A stretch of DNA of 64,000 nucleotides from CAVRAZ01 sp963719135. Its GTDB lineage: Bacteria; Pseudomonadota; Gammaproteobacteria; DSM-19610. Positions 43,959 through 55,907 of this stretch are shown piece by piece (position 1 is the first letter of the stretch; the number at the start of each line of letters is the position of its first letter). Location: contig CAVRAZ010000013.1 in NCBI GenBank assembly GCA_963719135.1, positions 168,455-232,454 on the forward strand, given 5' to 3'. The notes beneath the pieces are model-generated. The model did not search any database. It saw only the letters and a program-made list of their open reading frames with translations, and was not told where the DNA came from. The translations under genes were made by a program, and so were the position numbers.

Positions 43959-45290
43959 CTAGCCGACGGGCGCGTGGTAGCGCGCTGCGCGGTGCTGCCA
44001 TTCGTGGGCCCGGCGCAGGATGTCGTGCTCGTCGAGTGTGGTCAGCCGGCGTTCCTTCAGCAGGTGTTGGCCGGCCACCCGAACGTCGCTGACCGCGTCG
44101 CGTCCGGCGGCGTAGACCAGTTGGGAGACGGGATCGAAAACCGGTTGGGTTTCCAGCCGGTTCAAGCGCACCGCGCAGATATCCGCCCACTTGCCCGGCG
44201 TCAGGCTGCCGGTCTGGTCGCCCAGACCCAGTGCACGGGCGCCGTTGAGCGTCGCCATCCGCAGCGCCTGGGCGGCCGGCAGCGCGCCCGCATCCTGGTG
44301 CACGGCTTTCGCCAGCAGCGCGGCGGTGCGCATCTCGCCGAACATGTCGAGATCGTTGTTGCTGGCCGCGCCATCGGTGCCGAGCGCGACGTTGATGCCA
44401 TGGTCGAGCAGCGCTTGCACGGGACAAAAACCGCTGGCCAGTTTCAGGTTGGACTCGGGGCAGTGCAGCACGTGCACGCCGTCCTCGCTGATCGCCCGGA
44501 TCTCGGCGTCGTTCAACTGTGTCATGTGCACGGCCAGCAGATTCGGTCCGGTGAGGCCGAGCTGACGCAGGCGCTGGAGCGGCCGCATTCCGGTCTGCTG
44601 CACGCTTTGCGCCACTTCAGCGGCGGTTTCGTGGATATGCATGTGGATCGGTACATCCAGCTCGTCCGCCAGCGTGCGGATCTTCCGGAGCGGTGCGTCG
44701 GATACCGAGTAGGGGGCGTGCGGGGCGAATGCACATCTGATCAGCGGATCGTTGCGGTACCGGTCGTGCAGCGCCAGTCCCTTGGCCAGATATTCATCGG
44801 GATCGGCGCCATAGGCCGTCGGGAAGTCGATCAGAATGAGGCCGACGCTCGCGCGCATGCCGCACGCGGACGCGACGCGCGCGGTTGCCTCGGGAAAGAA
44901 ATACATGTCGTTGAAGCAGGTCGTGCCGCCGCGCAGCATCTCCGCGATGGCCAGTTGGCTGCCGTCGTGGGAAAACTGCTCATTGACCAGTGCGCGTTCC
45001 GCAGGCCAGATATGTTTTTCCAGCCAGGTCATCAGCGCCAGGTCGTCGGCCAGACCGCGCAGCAGCGACATCGCCGCGTGGGTGTGAGTATTGATCAGGC
45101 CGGGAATCAGAGCGTGGTCTGGCAGCGGGACGACCGTTTCGGCCAGATAGGCGCGTTCCGCCTCGGCGCTCGGCAGCAGCGCCTGAACGCGGCCATCGCT
45201 GATGGCGATGGCGTGGTGATCGAGCACCTGCCGCTCGGGCTCGACCGGTATGATCCATCGCGCGTGAATCAAGGTGTCGCATGCGGGCAT
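43959..45290 (-). CDS. mtaD: 5-methylthioadenosine/S-adenosylhomocysteine deaminase-type amidohydrolase
   Basis: 443 residues, usual length. TRZ/ATZ amidohydrolase motifs: PGLINTHTHAAMSLLRG (metal His pair), HMHIHETAAEVAQS, LLAVHMTQL and LGTDGAASNNDLDMF with the metal Asp. The family deaminates S-adenosylhomocysteine, methylthioadenosine or adenosine. The neighbouring mtnA, in the methylthioadenosine salvage pathway, supports this substrate class, and ubiG downstream generates S-adenosylhomocysteine. Confidence 0.88.
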   Translation of the reverse strand: MPACDTLIHARWIIPVEPERQVLDHHAIAISDGRVQALLPSAEAERAYLAETVVPLPDHALIPGLINTHTHAAMSLLRGLADDLALMTWLEKHIWPAERALVNEQFSHDGSQLAIAEMLRGGTTCFNDMYFFPEATARVASACGMRASVGLILIDFPTAYGADPDEYLAKGLALHDRYRNDPLIRCAFAPHAPYSVSDAPLRKIRTLADELDVPIHMHIHETAAEVAQSVQQTGMRPLQRLRQLGLTGPNLLAVHMTQLNDAEIRAISEDGVHVLHCPESNLKLASGFCPVQALLDHGINVALGTDGAASNNDLDMFGEMRTAALLAKAVHQDAGALPAAQALRMATLNGARALGLGDQTGSLTPGKWADICAVRLNRLETQPVFDPVSQLVYAAGRDAVSDVRVAGQHLLKERRLTTLDEHDILRRAHEWQHRAARYHAPVG

Positions 45291-45325
45291 CGCTTCGCCT
45301 CCGCTCCGGTATGGCTTCCAGATTC

Positions 45326-45362
45326 AAAAAAAACGGCAGTGACGCGCGTGCGCCACTGCCGT
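45326..45362 (-). terminator. Rho-independent terminator of the OmpA-like gene
   Basis: On the minus strand ACGGCAGTGGCGC and GCGTCACTGCCGT form a long stem around a short CG-rich loop, followed by eight T. It begins 25 bp after the OmpA-like stop codon at 45387. Confidence 0.8.
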
Positions 45363-45386
45363 CCGCTACGCTCGATCGCGCAGGGC

Positions 45387-46044
45387 TTATTGTACTTCAG
45401 TGCCCTTGATGATGATTTCCACGCGACGGTTCTTGGCGCGGCCCGCGCGCGTAGCATTGTCGGCGATCGGCTGGGTTTCGCCCATGCCCGAGGATGTCAT
45501 CAGCGACGCATCGACGCCTTTGCCAACCAGATAGTCGCGCACGGCGTTCGCGCGTTTCTCGGACAGTTGCTGGTTGTATTCGGTGGTGCCGGTACTGTCA
45601 GTGTGACCGACGATATCGATGTTCGCGACCGAACGTCATCTGGCCGAGGTCAGTGGCCAGCTTGTCCAGTTCGGCCATACCTTCGGGTTTCAGGGCCGCT
45701 TTGTTCACGTCGAACAGTGCGCTGGCGCCCAGGGAGATGTCCTTGGTGACGGTCTGCGGCACGGCGCGCGCGGGCGTCGGGGCTTCGACGGCTTCGGCTA
45801 CCGGCCCGGGTTCCGGCGCGGGGGCCTTGACCAGGCTGGGATCGCATTCAGCGGTCGCCTGATCCTTGGACCAGGTGCCGGTTTGCAGACAATTACCGAA
45901 ACCGTCGGTCTCATAGTGTTTGTTCATATCTCCGACGTAGGCGGAATTCTCTGTTTTTCCGCCTTCATGCGCTAGAATCGTGAACGAGCTCAGCAGGCTT
46001 GCGCAGCCGAGAGCGAGAGCAACTGACCGGGCAGATGGTGTCAT
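45387..46044 (-). CDS. OmpA-family peptidoglycan-associated protein, frameshifted
   Basis: ATG 46044 follows AAGGAGACAAACG, a strong binding site. A signal peptide (VALALGCASLLSSFTILA) and a short Pro/Ala-rich region precede the OmpA C-terminal domain, which starts as FDVNKAALKPEGMAELDKL. After GQMTF the frame is lost; one base later the +1 frame continues with VANIDIVGHTDSTGTTEYN, AVRDYLVGKG, SSGMGETQPIADN and AKNRRVEIIIK to the stop at 45387. So one base is extra (or two missing) near 45625-45640. The repaired protein is about 218 residues. It binds peptidoglycan from the outer membrane. Confidence 0.85.
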
Positions 46045-46184
46045 CGTTTGTCTCCTTAAGACGGATTGTTGTGAAAACTCCACATGTGGATTGCGCTAAT
46101 TAAAGTACATTTTATCGAAAAAAGCAACAGTGTGTCGCGTATATGTAGTGAAAAAACTACAATTCTTTCCCGCGCGGGTTTCCG

Positions 46185-47258
46185 GTGGCGCGGGTGAGCG
46201 TCGCGCACGATTCGATTCGCGCCGTCGAATGGGACGACGGCGAACTCAGGCTGCTGGATCAGCGCGTTCTTCCCAAGGTTGAAAAATATCTGACGTTCGA
46301 CGACAGCGCGTCGGTCGCGGACGCAATCCGGGAGATGGTGGTCAGGGGCGCGCCTGCGATCGGCATCGCGGCGGCGTATGGCGCAGTGCTATCAGCCAGG
46401 ACCCGCTATCGGGAAGATGCCGCGTCCTGGCGGCAGCGGTTCGCCGCCGACCTGGATCAATTGACCGCGGCGCGGCCGACCGCGGTGAATCTGTCGTGGG
46501 CGCTGAACAGGATGCGCGGCGCCGTGCCGCGGGTGGACGGTGACCCGGTGCCGGTGATGCTGGCGCTGGCGCGGTCGATTCACGCCGACGACATCGCCGC
46601 CAACCACGCCATGGGCAGGCTGGGTGCCGAGCTGATCGAACCCGGCAGCGGCGTGCTCACTCACTGCAACACCGGCGCGCTGGCCACCGGCGGCTACGGC
46701 ACGGCACTGGGTGTCATCCGTGCCGCATGGACGGCGAACAGACTCTCCCAGGTCTACGCCGACGAAACGCGGCCCTGGCTGCAGGGTGCACGTCTGACGG
46801 CATGGGAACTGGTCAAGGAGTCGATACCGGTCACACTGATTGCAGACGCCGCCGCGGCATATCTGATGCAGCGCAATAAGATCGGCTGGGTGATCGTCGG
46901 TGCCGACCGTGTCGCCGCCAACGGCGATGTGGCGAACAAGATCGGCACCTACGGCGCCGCGGTCGCGGCGCGCTATCACGGCGTCCGGTTCATGGTGGTC
47001 GCGCCTTGTTCGACCATCGACCTGCAGGTCGCCGGCGGCGCCGAGATTCCGATCGAGACGCGCCCCGAGTCGGAGGTGCTCAACCTGGGCGAGACTCCGA
47101 TTGCCGCCAGGTCCGCGCGCGCCTGGAACCCCGCCTTCAACGTCACGCCGGCGGCGCTGGTCGACGCGCTGGTCACGGAGCGCGGCGTGGTGCTCGCTCC
47201 CGACACGGACAAGATCGCCCGGCTGATGGCCGGCGACGCGCCGCTGGGATTGTTCTAG
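46185..47258 (+). CDS. mtnA: methylthioribose-1-phosphate isomerase MtnA
   Basis: 357 residues from GTG 46185 (GTG 46194 also possible; no clear binding site). Motifs: VVRGAPAIGIAAAYG, THCNTGALATGGYGTALG with the catalytic Cys, and VGADRVAANGDVANKIGTY with the catalytic Asp. It isomerises methylthioribose 1-phosphate in methionine salvage. It lies upstream of gyrA, the order seen in pseudomonads. Confidence 0.95.
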   Translation: MARVSVAHDSIRAVEWDDGELRLLDQRVLPKVEKYLTFDDSASVADAIREMVVRGAPAIGIAAAYGAVLSARTRYREDAASWRQRFAADLDQLTAARPTAVNLSWALNRMRGAVPRVDGDPVPVMLALARSIHADDIAANHAMGRLGAELIEPGSGVLTHCNTGALATGGYGTALGVIRAAWTANRLSQVYADETRPWLQGARLTAWELVKESIPVTLIADAAAAYLMQRNKIGWVIVGADRVAANGDVANKIGTYGAAVAARYHGVRFMVVAPCSTIDLQVAGGAEIPIETRPESEVLNLGETPIAARSARAWNPAFNVTPAALVDALVTERGVVLAPDTDKIARLMAGDAPLGLF

Positions 47259-47649
47259 CGCGCATTTCTCAATCGCTTCCCGGCCCGACGCAACGCCGTG
47301 ATAAATGCGGGCCGGCAAACCGCTGGCATGCAAGTTCGGCTGGCAAACGCCTGCGTCCGGTTACGCCGCGATAAGTGTCTGTGCGCACCCGGCTCCGTGT
47401 TTGCTCGCGGGGTTTCACCCTGTCCGGACCCGTCTGAACGTTGTTCGACAGCCTGCGGGCGACTCCTGGAATTCGCTGCATAAACGACACCCCCTCAGAC
47501 AGCTCCAGACGCCATCTCCGCCCTGATCATCCGGATGCGGTGGGGGGGAGGGTATGGTATGATACGCGTTTATCGCTGGCGGACTTCGACCGGCAGGTAA
47601 GCATGACCACAGCCCGGTCCGGCCGTGTGCCAAGAACAACGAGATATTC
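47259..47649. other. 391-bp region between mtnA and gyrA with probable gyrA promoter
   Basis: No gene is seen. A TATGAT hexamer at 47558-47563 with an upstream TG (47555-47556) forms an extended -10 element, about 87 bp before the gyrA ATG. No good -35 hexamer is present, as is usual for extended -10 promoters. Confidence 0.4.
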
Positions 47650-50198
<2,549 letters not shown>

Positions 50199-50255
50199 CC
50201 TGAAGTTACAACTTGGGCAGCGGCCCAGCAGATTACAAATCGGAGCGATGTGGCA

Positions 50256-51338
50256 ATGAGCAGGGTCTATAACTTCAGCGCCGGTCCCGCGGTGCTGCCG
50301 GTGGAGGTACTGGAACGCGCAGGATCGGAAATGACGGATTGGAGCGGATCGGGCATGTCCGTGATGGAAATGAGCCATCGCGGCAAGGAGTTCATGTCGA
50401 TCGCGGCGGCCGCCGAACAGGATCTGCGCGACTTGATGGCCATTCCCTCCAGCTACAAGGTGCTGTTCCTTCAGGGCGGTGCGTCCAGCCAGTTCGCCAT
50501 GGTCCCGCTCAATTTGCTGCGCGGCAAGAGCGGCGCCGACTACGTCAACACCGGCGCCTGGTCGAAAAAAGCGATCGGCGAGGCGAAGCGGTATTGCAAC
50601 GTCAACCTGGCCGCGAGTTCCGAGGCGGACAAGTTCTGCTCTGTGCCCGCATTTCCCGGCTGGAAGCTGAACCCTGATGCGGCCTATGTGCATTACACGC
50701 CGAACGAGACCATCGGCGGCGTCGAATTCCCCTGGATTCCGGAAACCGGCGACGTACCGCTGGTGGCGGACATGTCGTCCACGATCCTGTCGCGCCCGGT
50801 CGACGTCGGCCGCTTCGGCCTGATCTATGCCGGAGCCCAGAAGAACATCGGGCCGGCGGGACTCACCGTGGTCATCGTCCGCGAGGATCTCATCGGCCAG
50901 ACGCTGGCGGGAACCCCGACCATGTTCGACTACAAGATTCACGCCGACAATGAATCCATGTACAACACACCGCCCACTTATGGCTGGTATCTCGCGGGTC
51001 TGGTGTTCCAGTGGCTGAGACAGCTCGGCGGTCTGGCAAAAATGGCGGAGATCAACCGGCGCAAGGCGGAGAAGCTGTACGCCGCCATCGATGCGTCCGG
51101 CTTTTACGCCAATCCGGTTCAGCCCGACTGCCGCTCCTGGATGAACGTACCCTTTACGCTGGCCGATCCGGAGCTGGATTCTACCTTCCTGGCGGAAGCG
51201 AAACAGGCGGGCCTGGTCGCGCTCAAGGGACACCGTTCGGTCGGCGGCATGCGCGCGAGCATTTACAATGCGATGCCCGAGGCCGGTGTCGACGCGCTGA
51301 TCGCGTTGATGGCGGATTTCGAAAAGCGCATGGGCTAG
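50256..51338 (+). CDS. serC: phosphoserine aminotransferase SerC
   Basis: 360 residues from ATG 50256, which has GGAG 10 bases upstream; GTG 50250 is too close to it. Motifs: YNFSAGPAVLPVEVLE, MEMSHRGKEF, the PLP lysine in YAGAQKNIGPAG, and KGHRSVGGMRASIYNAMP. It transaminates 3-phosphohydroxypyruvate to phosphoserine and also serves pyridoxal phosphate synthesis. First gene of the serine/aromatic block after gyrA. Confidence 0.96.
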   Translation: MSRVYNFSAGPAVLPVEVLERAGSEMTDWSGSGMSVMEMSHRGKEFMSIAAAAEQDLRDLMAIPSSYKVLFLQGGASSQFAMVPLNLLRGKSGADYVNTGAWSKKAIGEAKRYCNVNLAASSEADKFCSVPAFPGWKLNPDAAYVHYTPNETIGGVEFPWIPETGDVPLVADMSSTILSRPVDVGRFGLIYAGAQKNIGPAGLTVVIVREDLIGQTLAGTPTMFDYKIHADNESMYNTPPTYGWYLAGLVFQWLRQLGGLAKMAEINRRKAEKLYAAIDASGFYANPVQPDCRSWMNVPFTLADPELDSTFLAEAKQAGLVALKGHRSVGGMRASIYNAMPEAGVDALIALMADFEKRMG

Positions 51339-51342
51339 GAGC

Positions 51343-51509
51343 CTGTCCGAGTAATCTGCGCGTAGCGAGGCATGTGGAGCGAACGCAGCGAGGAGCGCGC
51401 GGCCGGCTTTTCGATCGGTCGAGAAGAATGGTGTGTGCCATTTGAGAACGCGATCGGAAAACTGGACCGATTTGCCGCCGACGCAGTAGCAGCGGGATTA
51501 CTCGGACGG
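51343..51509. mobile_element. MITE-like element between serC and serA
   Basis: CTGTCCGAGTAATC at 51343-51356 is matched by an inverted copy ending at 51509; the central 11 bases (TCCGAGTAATC, 51346-51356 and 51496-51506) are perfect. The 140-bp interior has no gene. The size and outward-facing terminal repeats suggest a non-autonomous insertion derived from a DDE transposase element. No target duplication is evident. Confidence 0.55.
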
Positions 51510-51630
51510 GTTCCCAGGCTGCGGTTCGGCAGGGCCCGGGGCGCGCAATGCCGTCTGGGTGTGCGTGAATTAGCGATGAACCGGGATTCGATGTTTGGCC
51601 TTTGATAATGTGACGATACGGACAGACACC

Positions 51631-52800
51631 ATGTACAAGATTCTGACGCTCAACAACATCTCCGTGGAAGGGCTCGAGCGCCTGCCGCGCGAACACTACG
51701 AGGTGGCCTCCGAAATCGCCCATCCCGACGCCATTTTGCTGCGATCCTTCAACATGCACGATTTCGTACTGCCGGTGACGGTCAAGGCCATCGGTCGCGC
51801 CGGTGCCGGTGTCAACAATATCCCGGTCGACCGCATGAGCGAACACGGCATCCCCGTGTTCAACGCGCCCGGCGCCAACGCCAACGCGGTCAAGGAGCTG
51901 GTGGTGGCCGCCATGCTGCTGGCCGCGCGCAACATCTGCCAGGCCTGGGACTACGCGCGCAACATTGAGGGCGACGACGATGTGCTGCACAAGCAGGTCG
52001 AGGCGGGCAAGAAACAATACGTGGGCTTCGAGCTGCCGGGGCGCAAGCTGGGCGTGATCGGGCTGGGCGCCATCGGCGTGCAGGTGGCCAACGCCGCGCA
52101 CGCGCTGGGGATGCGGGTCGTGGGTTACGATCCCGACATCACGGTGCAGAGCGCCTGGAAGATGTCATCGGATGTGGAACAGGCCAACAGCGCCGACGAC
52201 CTGCTCAGCCAGTCGGACTTCGTCACTTTCCACGTGCCGCTGGTCGACGCCACCCGCAACATGATCAACGCCGAACGACTGAAGCGCATGAAAGACGGTG
52301 TCGTGCTGATGAACTTCGCCCGCGACGGCATCATTGACGACCAGGCCGTGATCGATGCGCTCGACGCGGGCAAGGTATATGCCTACGTTTCCGATTTTCC
52401 CTCCAATCTGCTGAAGGATCACCCGCGCGTGGTGACATTGCCGCATCTGGGCGCGTCGACCAGGGAGGCCGAGGACAACTGCGCGATCATGGCGGCCGAG
52501 CAGGTCAAGGACTATCTGCAAAACGGCAACGTCCGCAATTCCGTCAATTTCCCCAAGGTCTACATGAAGCGCAACGGCGGCTGCCGCCTGACGGTCGCCA
52601 ACGAGAACATCCCCAACATGCTGGGTCAGATTTCGTCGGTGCTGGCGGAGTCCGGGCACAACATTCTCGACATGATCAACAAATCCAAGGGCGATCTCGC
52701 CTACACGCTGGTCGACGTTGAAGGGGAAATCGCGCAGGACTGTGTCGAACGCATCCGGTCCATCAAGGGCGTGCTTTCGGTGCGGGTGCTGCGGGGATAA
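51631..52800 (+). CDS. serA: D-3-phosphoglycerate dehydrogenase SerA
   Basis: 389 residues from ATG 51631; an extension to 51595 is not conserved. NAD motif GVIGLGAIGVQVANAAHALG, active-site RSFNMHD-type substrate loop, FARDGIID and PHLGASTREAEDNCA with the catalytic His. A C-terminal ACT domain (about 315-389, LTVANENIPNMLGQISS) may bind serine. It lacks the long ASB domain of the type I enzyme. First step of serine synthesis, upstream of pheA by 3 bp. Confidence 0.95.
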   Translation: MYKILTLNNISVEGLERLPREHYEVASEIAHPDAILLRSFNMHDFVLPVTVKAIGRAGAGVNNIPVDRMSEHGIPVFNAPGANANAVKELVVAAMLLAARNICQAWDYARNIEGDDDVLHKQVEAGKKQYVGFELPGRKLGVIGLGAIGVQVANAAHALGMRVVGYDPDITVQSAWKMSSDVEQANSADDLLSQSDFVTFHVPLVDATRNMINAERLKRMKDGVVLMNFARDGIIDDQAVIDALDAGKVYAYVSDFPSNLLKDHPRVVTLPHLGASTREAEDNCAIMAAEQVKDYLQNGNVRNSVNFPKVYMKRNGGCRLTVANENIPNMLGQISSVLAESGHNILDMINKSKGDLAYTLVDVEGEIAQDCVERIRSIKGVLSVRVLRG

Positions 52801-52803
52801 GCG

Positions 52804-53883
52804 GTGAGCGACCAGGAACTCGATGAATTCCGGCGCAGGATCGACGAACTCGACAAGCAGATTCAGGCGTTGATCAGCGAGCGCGCGAGTTACGCGCAAA
52901 GGGTCGGCAAGGTCAAGGACCTGCGCAGCGACGCGAATTTCTATCGGCCGGAACGCGAGGTGCAGATACTGCGCAATGTGCGCAAGCGCAACCGCGGGCC
53001 CTTGGCGGACGAGGCGATCCTGCGCGTATTCCGCGAAATCATGTCGGCCTGTCTCGCGCTCGAGCGTCCTTTGCGGATCGCCTATCTGGGGCCGGCAGGC
53101 ACTTACACCCAGGCGGCCGCGCGCAAACAGTTCGGCGACGCCGTAACCTTCAACGCGCTGGCCACGATCGCCGACGTGTTCCGGGAAGTCGAGGCCGACC
53201 GCGCCGACTACGGCGTCGTGCCTGTGGAGAATTCCACTGAGGGCGTGGTCAATCATACGCTGGACATGTTCATGCGCTCGAACCTGTCGATCTCCGGCGA
53301 CGTGGAGATGGCCATACACCACCAGCTTATGGCGCGGCAGCCGGACAAGGCGAAGGTCAGCCGGGTCTGCGCCCACCAGCAGGCGCTGGCCCAGTGCCGG
53401 GAATGGCTGGATGTGAATCTGCCGGCGGCGGAACGGGTTGCCGTCAGCAGCAACGCAGAAGCCGCGCGCATGGCCGCGGCGGACGAGATGCTGGCGGCGA
53501 TCGCGAGCGATGCGGCCGCCGAGATGTATGGACTGACGGTCGTCGCGCGCAACGTCGAGGATGACCCGAACAACACCACCCGCTTTCTGGTGATCGGCAA
53601 GCAGACGGTGCCGGCATCGGGTTACGACAAGACGTCGCTGATGGTCTCGGTGCACAACCAGGCGGGCGCGCTGCACCGGCTGCTCGAGCCGTTCGCGCGG
53701 CACGGCGTCAGCATGACCCGCATCGAATCGCGGCCTTCGCGTCTGAGCAAGTGGGACTATGTGTTTTTCGTGGATATCGAAGGCCACGTCAGCGACGACC
53801 CGGTGGCGGCCGCGCTGGCGGAACTCAAGCAGGAATCCGCGCAACTCAAGGTGCTGGGTTCCTATCCGCGCGCGCCGGTCTGA
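52804..53883 (+). CDS. pheA: bifunctional chorismate mutase/prephenate dehydratase PheA
   Basis: 359 residues from GTG 52804. AroQ chorismate mutase (about 4-88, RRRIDELDKQIQALISERA), prephenate dehydratase (about 94-270, AYLGPAGTYTQAA, VVPVENSTEGVVNHTLD, NNTTRFLVIG) and a C-terminal ACT domain (about 280-355) with the phenylalanine-binding ESRPSR motif. It is therefore probably inhibited by phenylalanine. Followed by hisC and tyrA for the tyrosine branch. Confidence 0.96.
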   Translation: MSDQELDEFRRRIDELDKQIQALISERASYAQRVGKVKDLRSDANFYRPEREVQILRNVRKRNRGPLADEAILRVFREIMSACLALERPLRIAYLGPAGTYTQAAARKQFGDAVTFNALATIADVFREVEADRADYGVVPVENSTEGVVNHTLDMFMRSNLSISGDVEMAIHHQLMARQPDKAKVSRVCAHQQALAQCREWLDVNLPAAERVAVSSNAEAARMAAADEMLAAIASDAAAEMYGLTVVARNVEDDPNNTTRFLVIGKQTVPASGYDKTSLMVSVHNQAGALHRLLEPFARHGVSMTRIESRPSRLSKWDYVFFVDIEGHVSDDPVAAALAELKQESAQLKVLGSYPRAPV

Positions 53884-53901
53884 GCAGGTGCGGCACGGCG
53901 A

Positions 53902-55047
53902 ATGTTCCATCGGCATGCGATCCCCGACATGGTGAGCCCCCTCATGCAATTCGCCAATGCTGGCGTGCGCGGTCTGCAACCCTATGTCCCCGGCAAGCCG
54001 GTCAGCGAACTGGAGCGCGAATACGGCGTGCGCAACGCCGTTAAGCTCGCGTCCAATGAAAATCCGCTGGGACCCAGTCCGGCCGCGCTGGAGGCGGCCC
54101 GGGCGGCGCTGGCGGAAACCGGCCGCTACCCCGATGGCAATGGCTACGCCCTGAAACGGGCACTGGCGGCGATGCTGGGAGTCGCGCCGGCCTGCCTCGT
54201 GCTCGGCAACGGCTCCAACGATGTGCTGGAGATGGTCGGCCGCGCATTTCTGTCGCCCGGCGTGGAAGCCGTGTACTCTGAATTCGCCTTTCTGGTTTAT
54301 CCGATCATGGTCCAGGCCAGCGGTGCCGCGGCACGCGTCGCCAGCGCCCACGACGGCAGCCGCGGTCCGCGTTTCGGACACGATCTGGAGGCCATGGCGG
54401 CGCTGGTGACCGACAGGACGCGCGTGGTCTTCATCGCCAACCCGAACAATCCGACCGGCACCTGGTTGCCGGGCGATGCGTTGAGGGGGTTCATCGAAAG
54501 TCTGCCGAAGCACCTCGTGGTCGTGGTCGACGAAGCGTATTTCGAGTATGTCGACAAACCGGAGTATCCGAACGCGCTGCACTGGATCGACACATTTCCG
54601 AACCTGGTGGTCACGCGTACGTTCTCGAAGGCCTATGGACTTGCGTCGTTGCGCGTGGGTTACGGCGTCTCGCAGCCGGCGCTGAGCGATCTGCTGAATC
54701 GTGCGCGCCAACCCTTCAACGTGAACGGTCCGGCACAGGCGGCCGCCGCCGCCGCGCTGGCCGATCAGGCGCACGTCGCGCGCGGCGTGCGCCTGAACCG
54801 TGAAGAGATGGCGAAACTGGTCCAGGGCTTCGCCGATCTGGGGCTGGGCTGCACACCTTCGGCCGGCAATTTCCTATTGATGGACCTGGCCCGGCCGGCG
54901 GCGCCAGTGTATGAAGCCCTGCTGCGCGAGGGCGTTATCGTGCGGCCGGTCGCCAATTACGGACTGCCCGAACATCTCCGCGTCAGCATCGGGACGGCGG
55001 ATGAAAACCGGCGTCTGCTGCAAGCGCTTGCGCGGGTGCTGGCATGA
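53902..55047 (+). CDS. hisC: histidinol-phosphate/aromatic aminotransferase HisC
   Basis: 381 residues from ATG 53902; ATG 53929 or GTG 53932 could be the true start. Type I/II aminotransferase motifs: LASNENPLGPSP, GNGSNDVLEMVGRAF, IANPNNPTGTWLPG, and PLP lysine in RTFSKAYGLASLRVGYG. Within a pheA-tyrA-aroA cluster the protein probably also transaminates phenylpyruvate, hydroxyphenylpyruvate or prephenate. Overlaps tyrA by 4 bp. Confidence 0.94.
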   Translation: MFHRHAIPDMVSPLMQFANAGVRGLQPYVPGKPVSELEREYGVRNAVKLASNENPLGPSPAALEAARAALAETGRYPDGNGYALKRALAAMLGVAPACLVLGNGSNDVLEMVGRAFLSPGVEAVYSEFAFLVYPIMVQASGAAARVASAHDGSRGPRFGHDLEAMAALVTDRTRVVFIANPNNPTGTWLPGDALRGFIESLPKHLVVVVDEAYFEYVDKPEYPNALHWIDTFPNLVVTRTFSKAYGLASLRVGYGVSQPALSDLLNRARQPFNVNGPAQAAAAAALADQAHVARGVRLNREEMAKLVQGFADLGLGCTPSAGNFLLMDLARPAAPVYEALLREGVIVRPVANYGLPEHLRVSIGTADENRRLLQALARVLA

Positions 55048-55901
55048 TCAGGCGGCTGTGCATCATCGGCGTGGGTCTGATCGGCGGTTCGCTGGCACGG
55101 GCTTTACGCGCGGCCGCTGCGGTGGACACGCTGGTGGGCTGCGGCCGCAACGAAGCCAATCTCCGCCACGCGGTCGAACTTGGCGTGATCGATGGTTTTG
55201 AGACGGATCCTGCGCGCGCGGTCCGCGGCGCCGATGTGGTGTTGGCAGCCGTGCCCCTGGGCGCGATGCGCCAGGTTTTCAGCGCGATCCGCAACGCACT
55301 GGATGAGGACGCGGTGCTGACTGACGCCGGAAGCGCCAAAGTCAGCGTGATCGAGGACGCCAGGGGCGCGTTCGGCACTCTGCCGGCGTGCTTCGTGCCG
55401 GGCCACCCCATCGCCGGTACCGAAAACAGCGGCGTCGATGCGTCGTTCGCACAACTGTATCAGAACCGCCGGGTGATCCTGACGCCGCAGGCCGAAACGG
55501 ACGCACGCGCTACGGTTCGGGTGCGCGCCATGTGGGAGACGGCCGGCGCCATCGTAACCGAAATGGACGCGGCGCATCATGACAAGGTACTGGCGGCGAC
55601 CAGTCACTTGCCGCATGTGCTCGCCTACACGCTGGTGGAAAGCCTGGCGCGCATGAGCGACCAGCACGAGATCTTCGAGTATGCCGCCGGCGGTTTTCGG
55701 GATTTTACCCGCATCGCGTCCAGCGATCCGGTCATGTGGCGCGACGTCTGCCTGGCCAACGGCACGGCGGTGGTGGCGATGATCGAACGCTATGCGGCCG
55801 ATCTCAATGTCCTGAAACAGGCGGTCAGCGCGCATGACGGTGAGCACATTCTGGCGGTGTTTCAGGCAGCAAAAGCGGCGCGCGACGGATTCAGGGGATA
55901 A
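55044..55901 (+). CDS. tyrA: prephenate dehydrogenase TyrA
   Basis: 285 residues from ATG 55044 (ATGA overlap with hisC). NAD-binding IIGVGLIGGSLARAL, DAGSAKVSVIEDA, the catalytic region VPGHPIAGTENSGV and AATSHLPHVLAYTLVE. Single-domain enzyme, unlike the mutase-fused enteric TyrA. It ends 6 bp before aroA; in some pseudomonads the two are fused. Confidence 0.95.
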   Translation: MIRRLCIIGVGLIGGSLARALRAAAAVDTLVGCGRNEANLRHAVELGVIDGFETDPARAVRGADVVLAAVPLGAMRQVFSAIRNALDEDAVLTDAGSAKVSVIEDARGAFGTLPACFVPGHPIAGTENSGVDASFAQLYQNRRVILTPQAETDARATVRVRAMWETAGAIVTEMDAAHHDKVLAATSHLPHVLAYTLVESLARMSDQHEIFEYAAGGFRDFTRIASSDPVMWRDVCLANGTAVVAMIERYAADLNVLKQAVSAHDGEHILAVFQAAKAARDGFRG

Positions 55902-55907
55902 TAGCAC

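Noticed and set aside
43136..45290. tRNA-like GGTTCGA-type segments
   Set aside because: No cloverleaf could be drawn around them; they fall inside coding sequence.
52165..54774. 869-codon minus-strand open frame
   Set aside because: It is antisense to serA, pheA and hisC, which have clear family motifs. The translation is Arg/His-rich with no recognisable domain, the usual product of GC-rich codon bias.
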